From NCBI GenBank assembly GCA_018609125.1, contig JABAYF010000010.1, forward strand, positions 1 through 64,000: DNA of 64,000 nt, read 5' to 3'. Positions 8,506-16,831 of this stretch are shown piece by piece; position 1 is the stretch's first letter; each line of letters begins with the position of its first letter. The position numbers and the translations under genes were made by a program. The stretch is from Candidatus Nanopelagicales bacterium. GTDB lineage: Bacteria; Actinomycetota; Actinomycetes; S36-B12. The notes beneath the pieces were generated by a model, which was given only the letters and a program-made list of their open reading frames with translations, was not told where the DNA came from and searched no databases.

Positions 8506-9770
8506 CACTCACCGCACCCGTGGTGCCCCAGGCGCGCATTGCACCGCCCTCATTAACTCGACCCATCATCATGACCGCGTCAGCCTTAGTGCTGGGCGCT
8601 ATTTTCATCCTGCTGTCCCCGATGGATGCCGAAACCACCTTCATCTTCAATCTTGGCGACACGTTTATTTCGATTCCGGACTGGATCGTGCCTTCGCGCA
8701 CAGCTGCCACAGGGTTCGCGATCGCAGCGCTGGTGTGTGCTGCGATCGCCTGGCCGATCAATGCTCGGCGAGGATCGCTGTTCCTCCCGGCATTCGGACT
8801 CGGTGTTTTCTTGGTGATGTCGTTCCTAGCTTGGGTGGGCGCGGATTCCCTGCTACCGATTACCGGACTGCTGCAGGGCTCGCTCCTTTTAGCAGTTCCA
8901 CTGATTTTTGGTGCCATGGCCGGCGTGCTGAGCGAACGTGCCGGTGTCATCAACATCAATATCGAAGGGCAGCTACTGGTCGGCGCTTTTCTCGGCGCCG
9001 TCGTTGCATCGCTACTGAACAATGCCTACCTAGGCTTGGTGGCGGCCCCGGTTGCCGGGGCACTGCTTGGGCTTCTGCTCGCCGTGTTCGCTACGAGGTA
9101 CTTCGTTGACCAGGTAGTTGTTGGCGTTGTGCTCAACGTGTTGGCAGTGGGACTCACCGGTTTCCTGTACAGCAGGTTCCTTACAGAGGATCCCGATCTG
9201 TGGAATAACCCTGAGGTTTTGCCCACGATCGCGATACCCGTTCTGTCTGATATCCCTATCCTCGGCCCGATTCTGTTCGATCAAAACGTCATCGTGTACT
9301 TGATGTACGTCGTTGTCACCGTGGTGCAAATTGCCCTGTTCAAAACGCGATGGGGCTTACGCCTGCGATCAGTGGGGGAGTACCCGGAAGCAGCTGACTC
9401 GGTAGGTATTGAAGTCAATCGCACCAGATTTCGCGCCGTCATTCTGGCCGGTGCGGTAGCCGGGCTCGGCGGTGCCTTCTTCACCCTCGGCTCCGTCGGC
9501 GCCTTCGGTCGCGAGATGACGGCGGGCAATGGTTTTATCGCCTTGGCCGCGGTCATCTTTGGACGTTGGAATCCCATCGGTGCCCTTGCTGCTGCGTTGC
9601 TGTTCGGCTTCGCCGATAACCTCCAAAACGTTCTGTCGATTATTGGTTCACCGATTCCGAGCCAATTCCTGCTGATGTTGCCCTACGTCGTCACCATTTT
9701 GGCGGTCGTGGGGCTGGTGGGCCGAGTGCGAGCACCTGGTGCAGACGGAATCCCCTTCCGCAAGTCCTGA
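8502..9770 (+). CDS. Nucleoside ABC transporter permease (NupQ-like)
   Basis: Second permease of the importer, 422 aa from ATG 8502. That start overlaps the preceding stop as ATGA and has AAGGGG 7 nt upstream; a GTG at 8493 in the same frame is the alternative. Several membrane segments are visible, with the signatures LSERAGVININIEGQLLVGAF and LRSVGEYPEAADSVGIEVNR, the equivalents of the motifs in its partner. An N-terminal extension of about 120 residues with three hydrophobic stretches precedes the conserved permease core. Cytidine deaminase follows after 65 bp, supporting nucleosides as substrate. Confidence 0.93.
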   Translation: MTLTAPVVPQARIAPPSLTRPIIMTASALVLGAIFILLSPMDAETTFIFNLGDTFISIPDWIVPSRTAATGFAIAALVCAAIAWPINARRGSLFLPAFGLGVFLVMSFLAWVGADSLLPITGLLQGSLLLAVPLIFGAMAGVLSERAGVININIEGQLLVGAFLGAVVASLLNNAYLGLVAAPVAGALLGLLLAVFATRYFVDQVVVGVVLNVLAVGLTGFLYSRFLTEDPDLWNNPEVLPTIAIPVLSDIPILGPILFDQNVIVYLMYVVVTVVQIALFKTRWGLRLRSVGEYPEAADSVGIEVNRTRFRAVILAGAVAGLGGAFFTLGSVGAFGREMTAGNGFIALAAVIFGRWNPIGALAAALLFGFADNLQNVLSIIGSPIPSQFLLMLPYVVTILAVVGLVGRVRAPGADGIPFRKS

Positions 9771-9835
9771 ATCTAAGACACGCCAACTCGTTGCCGTATG
9801 GGCATTTCCGCACAGAATGAGGTGACATCGCGATC

Positions 9836-10276
9836 GTGACTTCTTCCCATGATCATCCCGCTGCTATTGACTGGAGAGAACTTCACACGCAGGCGACTGC
9901 GGTGATGCACCTGGCTTATGCGCCATACTCTCGATTCAAGGTCGGTGTAGCGGCCATGATGGATGACGGGCGGATCATTACCGGATGCAATGTTGAGAAC
10001 GCGTCCTATGGAGTCGGGCTGTGCGCCGAGTGTGGTCTGGTCAGTGAATTGCACCGCACCGGCGGTGGCAGGCTCCGCGCCGTGTCCTGTGTTGACCAGC
10101 ATGGCAGCGCATTAATGCCCTGCGGTCGATGCCGGCAGTTGCTCTGGGAGTTTGGTGGCGCAGACTGCCTCATCATGACCCCGAAGGGTGTGCGCACACT
10201 TGCTGACATTCTTCCGCAGGCGTTTGGGCCTGGTGACCTGATCAGCCGTGCCGAAGCGAATGGACCCTCCCTGTGA
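9836..10276 (+). CDS. cdd: Cytidine deaminase
   Basis: 146 aa, the usual size of the homotetrameric Zn enzyme that deaminates cytidine and deoxycytidine to uridine and deoxyuridine. The catalytic motif Cys63-Ala64-Glu65 (GLCAECG) and PCGRC with Cys96 and Cys99 supply three Zn ligands and the proton-shuttle Glu. GCNVENASYG just before is the ribose-binding segment. The GTG start at 9836 has a weak GAGG upstream. The stop overlaps the GTG of thymidine phosphorylase by 4 bp, so the two pyrimidine salvage steps are coupled. Confidence 0.96.
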   Translation: MTSSHDHPAAIDWRELHTQATAVMHLAYAPYSRFKVGVAAMMDDGRIITGCNVENASYGVGLCAECGLVSELHRTGGGRLRAVSCVDQHGSALMPCGRCRQLLWEFGGADCLIMTPKGVRTLADILPQAFGPGDLISRAEANGPSL

Positions 10277-11574
10277 CCAACACTTTTTCAGCCGTTGATG
10301 TGATTCGCCATAAACGCGATGGTGCTGAATTAAGCGCAGCAGAAATTTCCTGGGTACTGCAGGCCTACACCCGAGGAGACGTAGCCGAGGAGCAAATGGC
10401 TGCCCTGGCCATGGCGGTCTACTTCAACGGGATGGGCCCACAGGAACTCACGAACTGGACCACATCGATGGTGGATTCAGGAAAGCGCATGGACTTTTCT
10501 TCGGTACCGCGACCCACCGTTGACAAGCATTCTACCGGCGGTGTGGGCGATAAGATTACGCTTCCGCTGGTGCCGATTGTGGCGGCCTGCGGTGCTGCGG
10601 TGCCACAACTGTCCGGCCGAGGGCTCGGACATACCGGTGGCACGCTGGATAAATTGGAAGCCATTCCGGGTTGGCGAGCGCACCTGAGCAATGATGAAAT
10701 CTTGGCGGTGCTCACTGCCGTGGGCGGCGTCATTTGTGCTGCGGGAGAGGACTTAGCCCCTGCCGATCGGAAATTGTACGCGCTGCGTGATGTGACATCA
10801 ACGGTGGAAAGCATCCCGCTGATCGCATCCAGCATCATGAGTAAGAAGATCGCCGAAGGAACCTCGGCTCTCGTGCTCGATGTGAAAACAGGAGCCGGGG
10901 CTTTCATGTCCGATCCTGAACGTGCACTTGAACTCGCCACCACGATGGTCGCGCTCGGGCGTGACGCTGGCTTGCGTACACGAGCGGTGGTCACCGCGAT
11001 GGATGTGCCACTGGGCCGGGCGGTGGGCAATGCACTTGAGGTCGCAGAGTCAGTCGAGGTGCTGGCCGGCGGCGGGCCAGCAGACGTGGTCGAGCTGACC
11101 CTTGTGTTGGCTCGACATATGCTCGAACTTGTCGGAATTGATGCAGATCCACATGTTGCGATCCGCAGCGGTGCAGCCATGGATTCCTGGCGGGAAATGA
11201 TTCGTGCTCAGGGTGGTGACCCGGACGCTGTACTGCCCTCCGCACGCCATATCGACACCATTCGAGCAGATCGTGACGGCATGGTGACCCGATGCGATGC
11301 ACTCGCTATCGGACGCGCATCATGGCGACTCGGCGCTGGTCGCCAGCGCAAGGAGGATCCGGTTTCGCCAACTGCGGGAATCGAAGTGTTGGTAAAGCCC
11401 GGAGATCTGGTGCGGCAAGGTCAGGGGATACTGCGGTTGCACGCAGACGATGCAGTCCAACTTGATTCGGTGGCCGATTTTTTGCAAGCACATCAATCGG
11501 CGCCAATCACGATCGGTGCTGAGACTGAGATCATCAACCGATTGCCGTTGGTAATGGAAACTGTGGAGGGATAA
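10273..11574 (+). CDS. deoA: Thymidine (pyrimidine-nucleoside) phosphorylase
   Basis: 433 aa, full family length (430-440). It cleaves thymidine or deoxyuridine with phosphate to base plus deoxyribose-1-phosphate. The signature SGRGLGHTGGTLDKLEAIPG is complete, KHSTGGVGDK is the phosphate-binding loop, and SSIMSKKIAEG and the KTGAGAFM segment follow. The GTG start at 10273 is coupled to cdd. Deoxyribose-1-phosphate formed here can feed the phosphosugar mutase and deoC encoded on the opposite strand 4-8 kb downstream. A cupin gene follows after 3 bp. Confidence 0.96.
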   Translation: MTNTFSAVDVIRHKRDGAELSAAEISWVLQAYTRGDVAEEQMAALAMAVYFNGMGPQELTNWTTSMVDSGKRMDFSSVPRPTVDKHSTGGVGDKITLPLVPIVAACGAAVPQLSGRGLGHTGGTLDKLEAIPGWRAHLSNDEILAVLTAVGGVICAAGEDLAPADRKLYALRDVTSTVESIPLIASSIMSKKIAEGTSALVLDVKTGAGAFMSDPERALELATTMVALGRDAGLRTRAVVTAMDVPLGRAVGNALEVAESVEVLAGGGPADVVELTLVLARHMLELVGIDADPHVAIRSGAAMDSWREMIRAQGGDPDAVLPSARHIDTIRADRDGMVTRCDALAIGRASWRLGAGRQRKEDPVSPTAGIEVLVKPGDLVRQGQGILRLHADDAVQLDSVADFLQAHQSAPITIGAETEIINRLPLVMETVEG

Positions 11575-11577
11575 CGA

Positions 11578-11943
11578 ATGCCTGAGATCATTATTGCACC
11601 GACCCGGGTTCCCGTTCCTGGAGGCAAGTCCATCGAAGAGTTCTTCGGCCGGGTAAACAGCGCTGATGAGGGTGTGTCTATCGCCTATATGGTTGCGCCA
11701 CCCGGCTGGGATGAGCCAGCGCAAGCACCGGACTTCGATGAGTACACCGTCGTCCTCGACGGTTGCCTCGAGGTTGAATGTGGCGATGATCGGTGGTTGG
11801 TGCCGGCGGGGCAGGCCATTAAGGCGTTTGCGGGGGAGCGGGTTCGGTATCGCACAACTGAGGGGGCTCGCTACATTTCGGTTTGCCTACCGGCGTTCAG
11901 TCCAGACTTGGTACGAAGAGACCCTGACCCGTCGCTCGGCTGA
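11578..11943 (+). CDS. Small cupin-domain protein in the nucleoside operon
   Basis: 121 aa single-domain cupin. The second half shows a cupin barrel (DEYTVVLDGCLEVECGDDRWLVPAGQAIKAFAGERVRY). The usual metal-binding pattern HxH...E is poorly kept: an Asp-Glu-Tyr replaces the His pair, so metal binding is doubtful. It starts 3 bp after deoA, so it is almost certainly cotranscribed with cdd and deoA. Function unknown; a binding or isomerase role toward a sugar-phosphate or base released by the salvage enzymes is only a guess. Its last 47 bp overlap the 3' end of a gene on the other strand. Confidence 0.75.
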   Translation: MPEIIIAPTRVPVPGGKSIEEFFGRVNSADEGVSIAYMVAPPGWDEPAQAPDFDEYTVVLDGCLEVECGDDRWLVPAGQAIKAFAGERVRYRTTEGARYISVCLPAFSPDLVRRDPDPSLG

Positions 11944-12385
11944 GGGATTGCGCCTGCTCGCGTAATTCGGTCAGCGCAATCCCCTTTCGTTGCAAAACGT
12001 CTGTGTGCCACGGCCACACGGGGACGGCATCTAGTTGTGCGACCGCGTCGTTCACGGGTATCAAAACTCGTGCCACCTGCTGCAGTACCAGGACTTCTAG
12101 TTCGGATCTGATGGGTTCGGGGCCCACCTGCAGGAGCGGGCTGGAGTAGGCGATTACTACGGAGACTTCACGTTCGCCTGTCATCACGGCTGCTCTGCCT
12201 CGGTCGAGTGTGCCCTCAATGGCTGCAGCCGATTCCGATCGTTGGCGCTGATCCACGCCAAAGCCGACAGCGCACAGTGCGAGGACCACGATGAGACTCA
12301 GCACGCTCCAGCGCGGCAAACCTCGGCGCGGGCGGGCCGAACCAACGGTAAGCACCTCGCTGGGTGGTGGCTCAGACATGTTCAT
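11897..12385 (-). CDS. Uncharacterised single-pass membrane protein
   Basis: 162 aa from ATG 12385. I do not recognise a family. A Pro/Arg-rich N-terminus is followed by one hydrophobic helix (about residues 28-47, SVLSLIVVLALCAVGFGV) and an extracytoplasmic domain of about 110 residues, suggesting an N-in signal-anchored protein. The start is supported by TAGGGT (12394-12399) 8 nt upstream, and it avoids overlap with add, which a longer start at 12454 would create. Its C-terminal codons run antiparallel over the end of the cupin gene. Codon use looks like that of the neighbours. Confidence 0.6.
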   Translation of the reverse strand: MNMSEPPPSEVLTVGSARPRRGLPRWSVLSLIVVLALCAVGFGVDQRQRSESAAAIEGTLDRGRAAVMTGEREVSVVIAYSSPLLQVGPEPIRSELEVLVLQQVARVLIPVNDAVAQLDAVPVWPWHTDVLQRKGIALTELREQAQSLSRATGQGLFVPSLD

Positions 12386-12411
12386 GATGGAAGACCCTAG
12401 GTGATCTCGGG

Positions 12412-12423
12412 TAGATTCAAGCC
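12412..12423 (+). promoter_or_regulatory. -10 hexamer TAGATT for leaderless add
   Basis: TAGATT (12412-12417) lies 6 nt before ATG 12424 with no ribosome binding site. It is separated by only 12 bp from a divergent TAGGGT (12394-12399, minus strand). Confidence 0.5.
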
Positions 12424-13524
12424 ATGACGTCACTTTCGCAGGCTTCGCCCACACGTGCGGTGATTAGGCAGGCACCCAAGGTATTACTGCACGACCACCT
12501 CGACGGTGGGCTACGTCCGCAGACGATCGCAGAGTTGGCGGCTGAGACGGGGTACCCAGATTTGCCGACAACTGACGTGGCTGAGTTGGCACGATGGTTT
12601 CGTGAGTCGGCCAGTTCAGGATCCCTGGAGGACTATCTGGAAACGTTTCGGCACACGGTGGGCGTCATGCAGACATCGGAGTCTCTCACCAGGGTCGCAA
12701 GGGAATGTGCACTTGACCTTGCTGCTGACGGGGTCGTGTACGCCGAAATTCGCTTCGCTCCTGAGTTGCACGTGGAGCGCGGGCTTGGGCTCAACGAGGT
12801 GGTGGAAGCGGTCCTGGCCGGTTTCGCCCAGGGTGTTGCTGAGGCAGGCGCTACAGGTCATTGGCTTCGCATCGGCACGTTGTTGACCGCGATGCGCACG
12901 GCGGCAAAGAGTCGCCAAATTGCAGACCTTGTCGTTCAATATCGAGATCGAGGCGTGGTCGGTTTTGATATCGCCGGTCGTGAGGCTGGCTTTCCGCCGA
13001 CCCGACACCTTGATGCATTCGAATTTCTGCGCCGCGAAAATGCCCACTTCACCATCCACGCTGGGGAAGCTTTCGGCCTACCAAGCATCTGGGAGGCCAT
13101 CCAGTGGTGTGGTGCTGATCGCCTCGGTCACGGCGTCCGGATTGTCGATGATATTTCAGTAGATGCCGATGGCACGGCACATCTTGGCCCGTTGGCTGCC
13201 TACGTTCGCGACCGCCGCATTCCTCTCGAACTTTGCCCTACCTCCAACGTCATGACCGGCGCCGCCGCGTCGATCAATGAGCACCCGATTGGTTTGCTTT
13301 CAGATCTCAAATTTCGAGTCACCATCAATACGGACAATCGACTGATGTCCGATACGACGATGACCGATGAAATGGCAGCGGTATGTGACGCGTTCAAGTG
13401 GGGTCTGCCGCAGTTGCAGTGGCTTACGGTTAATGCCATGAAGAGCGCGTTTATTCCTTTCGACCAGCGACTTCACATCATTGACGACGTCATCAAACCT
13501 GGATACGCAGCACTGCGCGGTTAA
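12424..13524 (+). CDS. add: Adenosine deaminase
   Basis: 366 aa Zn enzyme converting adenosine or deoxyadenosine to inosine or deoxyinosine. The metal ligands His23 and His25 lie in [10 protein letters not shown], and [14 protein letters not shown] and CPTSNVMTG carry the remaining metal and catalytic residues (His, Glu, His, Asp region). Length matches the family. The inosine produced is the substrate of the purine-nucleoside phosphorylase encoded at 18552-19370. It has its own leaderless-type promoter and ends 14 bp from the convergent ALDH-like gene. Confidence 0.95.
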   Translation: MTSLSQASPTRAVIRQAPKVLLHDHLDGGLRPQTIAELAAETGYPDLPTTDVAELARWFRESASSGSLEDYLETFRHTVGVMQTSESLTRVARECALDLAADGVVYAEIRFAPELHVERGLGLNEVVEAVLAGFAQGVAEAGATGHWLRIGTLLTAMRTAAKSRQIADLVVQYRDRGVVGFDIAGREAGFPPTRHLDAFEFLRRENAHFTIHAGEAFGLPSIWEAIQWCGADRLGHGVRIVDDISVDADGTAHLGPLAAYVRDRRIPLELCPTSNVMTGAAASINEHPIGLLSDLKFRVTINTDNRLMSDTTMTDEMAAVCDAFKWGLPQLQWLTVNAMKSAFIPFDQRLHIIDDVIKPGYAALRG

Positions 13525-13538
13525 TGTGGAGTGTGTTA

Positions 13539-14405
13539 CTACCTACCCTGCGGATGCCATACGGTAGTGGTTTCAACGAAGCTGCGAATGCGGCCGAGAC
13601 CTGGGTCGTCAGCCCAATCGGTATCCCGCGGCGTGAGTACGACCTTGATGGTGTCAGCGGCCGCAACCGACATGGATGTCGCCAGAGCATCGTCGGTAAC
13701 TCCGGTGAGGTCTAATGCGTTGACATCGGCGTGAGCGGCCAGCCACGGTCCGATGGTGTCGGGTGGGCCGGTGAGCAGGTTGATCACTCCCGCCGGTAAG
13801 TCTGAGGTTGCCAGCACTTCGGCGAGGGTGATGGCTGGTAGCGGACGGTCCGGTGCGGCGATACACACCACGGTGTTGCCACTGACGATGATCGGAGCGA
13901 TCACGCTGACCAGTCCGAAAAGGCTCGACTTTGCCGGAGCCACCGCAGCAATAACTCCGGTGGCCTGGGGCACGGAGAAGTTGAAATAGGGTCCCGACAC
14001 TTGATTGCTGGAGCCCAGCACCTGGGCGTATTTATCTGCCCACCCGGCGTACCACACCCAGCGATCAATCGTGGCGCTGACTACCGCCGCTGACCGGCGC
14101 GGGGACAACCCCTCCGTCCGGGTGAGTTCCTGTTCGAATTGCGAACGACGGTCTTCCATCATTTCAGCGATGCGATACAGGATTTGACCCCGGTTATAGG
14201 CATCGCGGGCCGCCCAACCTGGTTGTGCGGCACGAGCGGCCACGACAGCATCGCGGGCGTCCTTGCGACTGGCCATCGACGCGTGCGCGAGGAATTTGCC
14301 TTTGCTGTCCAAAGCGGCAAAGGTACGGCCGCTCTCGCTTCGAGGGAAAACGCCGTTGATGAATAACTTATACGTTTTGCGGACCGCTATTCGATCATCC
14401 ATCAC
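13539..14405 (-). CDS. Truncated aldehyde-dehydrogenase-like protein without catalytic residues
   Basis: 288 aa. It aligns with the first three fifths of an aldehyde dehydrogenase (LFINGVF, the WYAGWADKYAQ helix, SVIAPIIVSGNTVV, LPAGVINLLTG) and stops before the catalytic domain. Where its neighbour has ELGGK and later GHVCCAG, this protein has TGVTDDALATSMS and then ends, so both the catalytic Glu and Cys are missing. The frame is otherwise intact and its start overlaps the stop of the active ALDH by 4 bp (ATGA). It is therefore a coupled gene, not an isolated relic. It may be a non-catalytic subunit or chaperone of the partner; degeneration is the alternative. Confidence 0.85.
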   Translation of the reverse strand: MMDDRIAVRKTYKLFINGVFPRSESGRTFAALDSKGKFLAHASMASRKDARDAVVAARAAQPGWAARDAYNRGQILYRIAEMMEDRRSQFEQELTRTEGLSPRRSAAVVSATIDRWVWYAGWADKYAQVLGSSNQVSGPYFNFSVPQATGVIAAVAPAKSSLFGLVSVIAPIIVSGNTVVCIAAPDRPLPAITLAEVLATSDLPAGVINLLTGPPDTIGPWLAAHADVNALDLTGVTDDALATSMSVAAADTIKVVLTPRDTDWADDPGLGRIRSFVETTTVWHPQGR

Positions 14406-15844
14406 ACAACCTCCGAACGTAGGTAGGCGCCGAGGCCGTGGCGGCCACCCTCACGGCCGAAACCGGATTCCTTGACTCCGCCGAAGGGCGAAGCCGGATC
14501 AAAGCGGTTGAAAGTATTGGCCCACACCACACCAGCCTGCAGTCGCTGGGCCATCCACAAGGTACGCGAACCCTTTTCGCTCCAGATGCCCGCTGATAGG
14601 CCGTATGGAGTGTTGTTTGCCTTCGCGACCGCTTCCTCGGGGGTGCGGAACGTGAGAACGCTGAGCACCGGTCCGAAGATTTCTTCGCGCGCAATCCGAT
14701 GAGACTGGCTCACCCCGGTGAATATCGTGGGCGGGATCCACCATCCACGTTCGGGGAGAACGCAATCAGCACTCCATCGCATTGCTCCCTCAGCATCACC
14801 GGCGGCGATGAGTTCCCCGATGCGAGCATGCTGCTCAGCGGAATTAATGGCGCCGATATCGGTGTTTTTATCCATTGGGTTGCCCAGGCGCAGATGCGAG
14901 AGGCGCTCTTTGAGTGCAGCGATTACTTCATCGGCCGCAGACTCAGCGACAAGCAGCCTCGATCCTGCACAGCACACGTGTCCCTGGTTGAAAAAGATGC
15001 CGTTCACGATGCCTTCGATTGCTTCGTCGAGGGGGGCATCGTCGAACACGATATTGGCTGCTTTGCCGCCGAGCTCAAGGGTGAGGCCCTTCCCTGTGCC
15101 AGCGACCGCGCGTTGAATGCCGCGGCCCACCTCGGTAGAGCCGGTGAAAGCCACCTTGTTGATATCTGGATGTTCAACGAGAGCCCGACCCGTTGCGCCA
15201 TCACCGGTCACGATGTTCACCACACCGGCGGGCAGTTCTGCTTCTCGACATATCTGGGCGAATGCCAGCGCGGTCAAGGATGTCGTTTCAGCTGGTTTAA
15301 GCACGACCGTATTGCCGGTAGCGAGCGCTGGGGCGATTTTCCAGGCAAGCATCAATAACGGGAAGTTCCAGGGAATGATCTGCGCGGCAACGCCGTATGG
15401 TTTTGGCGCAGCACCAAAGCCTGCATGCTGGAGTTTGTCAGCCCAGCCGGCGTAGTAGAAAAAGTGCGCTGAGACCAGGGGTAGATCTACATCCCGTGAT
15501 TCGCGGATAGGTTTTCCATTGTCCAAGGTTTCAAGAACTGCGAGTTCACGTGATTTCTCGGCAATGATCCGGGCGATGCGATAAAGATACTTCGCCCGTT
15601 CACTGCCGGGCATTTTGGACCAGACGCGATTGTATGCACTCCGCGCAGCATGAACTGCGCGATCAACGTCTGCACTGCCAGCCGCCGTGATTTCCGCCAG
15701 GACTTCTTCGGTGGCGGGGTTGACTGTCTTAAAGCTTGTGCCATCAATGGATTCAACGAATTCACCATCAATGAACAGCCCGTAGTGGGCATCAATCGTA
15801 ACGATATCTTGAGACTCCAATGCGGGTGCATAGTCGAAAATCAT
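14402..15844 (-). CDS. NAD(P)-dependent aldehyde dehydrogenase of the deoxyribose pathway
   Basis: 480 aa, full ALDH length. The NAD-binding region (IIPWNFPLLMLAWKIAPALATGNTVV, FTGSTEVGRGIQ) is complete. The general-base Glu lies in LELGGK and the nucleophile Cys in QGHVCCAGSR; GPVLSVLTF and NTFNRFDPASPFGGVKESGFGREGG follow near the C-terminus. It starts 11 bp after deoC, whose product DeoC releases acetaldehyde, so oxidation of acetaldehyde to acetate is the likely role (inference from position). It is coupled to the truncated ALDH-like gene downstream. Confidence 0.94.
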   Translation of the reverse strand: MIFDYAPALESQDIVTIDAHYGLFIDGEFVESIDGTSFKTVNPATEEVLAEITAAGSADVDRAVHAARSAYNRVWSKMPGSERAKYLYRIARIIAEKSRELAVLETLDNGKPIRESRDVDLPLVSAHFFYYAGWADKLQHAGFGAAPKPYGVAAQIIPWNFPLLMLAWKIAPALATGNTVVLKPAETTSLTALAFAQICREAELPAGVVNIVTGDGATGRALVEHPDINKVAFTGSTEVGRGIQRAVAGTGKGLTLELGGKAANIVFDDAPLDEAIEGIVNGIFFNQGHVCCAGSRLLVAESAADEVIAALKERLSHLRLGNPMDKNTDIGAINSAEQHARIGELIAAGDAEGAMRWSADCVLPERGWWIPPTIFTGVSQSHRIAREEIFGPVLSVLTFRTPEEAVAKANNTPYGLSAGIWSEKGSRTLWMAQRLQAGVVWANTFNRFDPASPFGGVKESGFGREGGRHGLGAYLRSEVV

Positions 15845-15855
15845 GTCTGCAACTC

Positions 15856-16788
15856 CTAATCAATCGTCACATAGTCAGCGCCGGAATAGTGCCCTGAAGA
15901 CATGCGCTGACGCTGCATCAGTAGATCGTTGAGCAAACTTGAGGCGCCGAAACGAAAGAGATCCGGGGTAAGCCAGGATTCACCCGCGGTCTCATTCACC
16001 ATGACCAGGTAGCGCATCGCATCCTTCGTTGTGCGGATGCCTCCGGCCGGCTTGACGCCGATCCGGCGACCGGTGATTGAATGCCAGTCACGTACCGCCT
16101 GGAGCATGACCAGGGTGACCGGCAAAGTTGCAGCGGGCGAAATTTTGCCGGTAGAAGTCTTGATGAAGTCAGCCCCGGCCATCATTGCCAGCCACGATGC
16201 ACGCCGCACGTTGTCGAGTGTCGACAGTTCGCCCGTCTCCAAGATGACCTTGAGATGAACCTGGCCGCACACCGCTTTGATGGCGGCAATTTCGGTAAAG
16301 ACCTTGACGTAATCTCCACTGAGAAAAGCGCCGCGATCAATAACCATGTCTATCTCGTCGGCCCCGTTGGCGATCGCATCCTGGGTGTCTGTCTCTTTCA
16401 CTGCGAGACTGGCTCGACCGGAGGGGAATGCGGTGGCAACAGCGGCCACATGAACGGCATCACCCACCGCGTCACGTGCGATCTTGACCATATCGGAATA
16501 CACACAGACAGCAGCCGCGGATGGCACACCTGCGTCTAAAGGATCTGGCCGCACCGCCTTCGCACACATCGCGGTGACTTTGCCACGGGTGTCTGAACCC
16601 TCCAGGGTGGTCAGATCAACCATGGAGATGGCGAGATCGATCGCTGCGCACTTGCTAGTTGTCTTCACCGATCGCGTGGAGAGCATCGCGGCGCGAGCAT
16701 GCGCACCGACTTCGTCGACGCCTGGCAGAGCATGGAGAAATCTGCGCAGTCCCGGAGCGTCTGTGGTGCCGTCCCACGCGTATGTCAC
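15856..16788 (-). CDS. deoC: Deoxyribose-phosphate aldolase
   Basis: 310 aa class I aldolase splitting 2-deoxyribose-5-phosphate into glyceraldehyde-3-phosphate and acetaldehyde. The Schiff-base Lys is in ADFIKTSTGK and the second active-site Lys in GVKPAGGIRT; EIDMVIDRGAFLSG and LKVILETGEL carry further active-site residues. At 310 aa it belongs to the longer DeoC form with an N-terminal helical extension. It lies in the minus-strand order mutase-deoC-ALDH-ALDH-like, that is, the last steps of nucleoside sugar breakdown. Confidence 0.96.
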   Translation of the reverse strand: MTYAWDGTTDAPGLRRFLHALPGVDEVGAHARAAMLSTRSVKTTSKCAAIDLAISMVDLTTLEGSDTRGKVTAMCAKAVRPDPLDAGVPSAAAVCVYSDMVKIARDAVGDAVHVAAVATAFPSGRASLAVKETDTQDAIANGADEIDMVIDRGAFLSGDYVKVFTEIAAIKAVCGQVHLKVILETGELSTLDNVRRASWLAMMAGADFIKTSTGKISPAATLPVTLVMLQAVRDWHSITGRRIGVKPAGGIRTTKDAMRYLVMVNETAGESWLTPDLFRFGASSLLNDLLMQRQRMSSGHYSGADYVTID

Positions 16789-16831
16789 CAGATCAGCCTA
16801 GCCCCGCACCTGCCACGAATGAAGCCGGTCA

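Noticed and set aside
8417..9109. 230-codon plus-strand frame across the two permease genes
   Set aside because: It overlaps the end of one permease and the start of the next in another phase; the permease frames carry the family motifs.
10419..11180. 253-codon minus-strand open frame opposite deoA
   Set aside because: Ser/Ala/Pro-rich shadow of the deoA codon pattern; deoA itself is complete.
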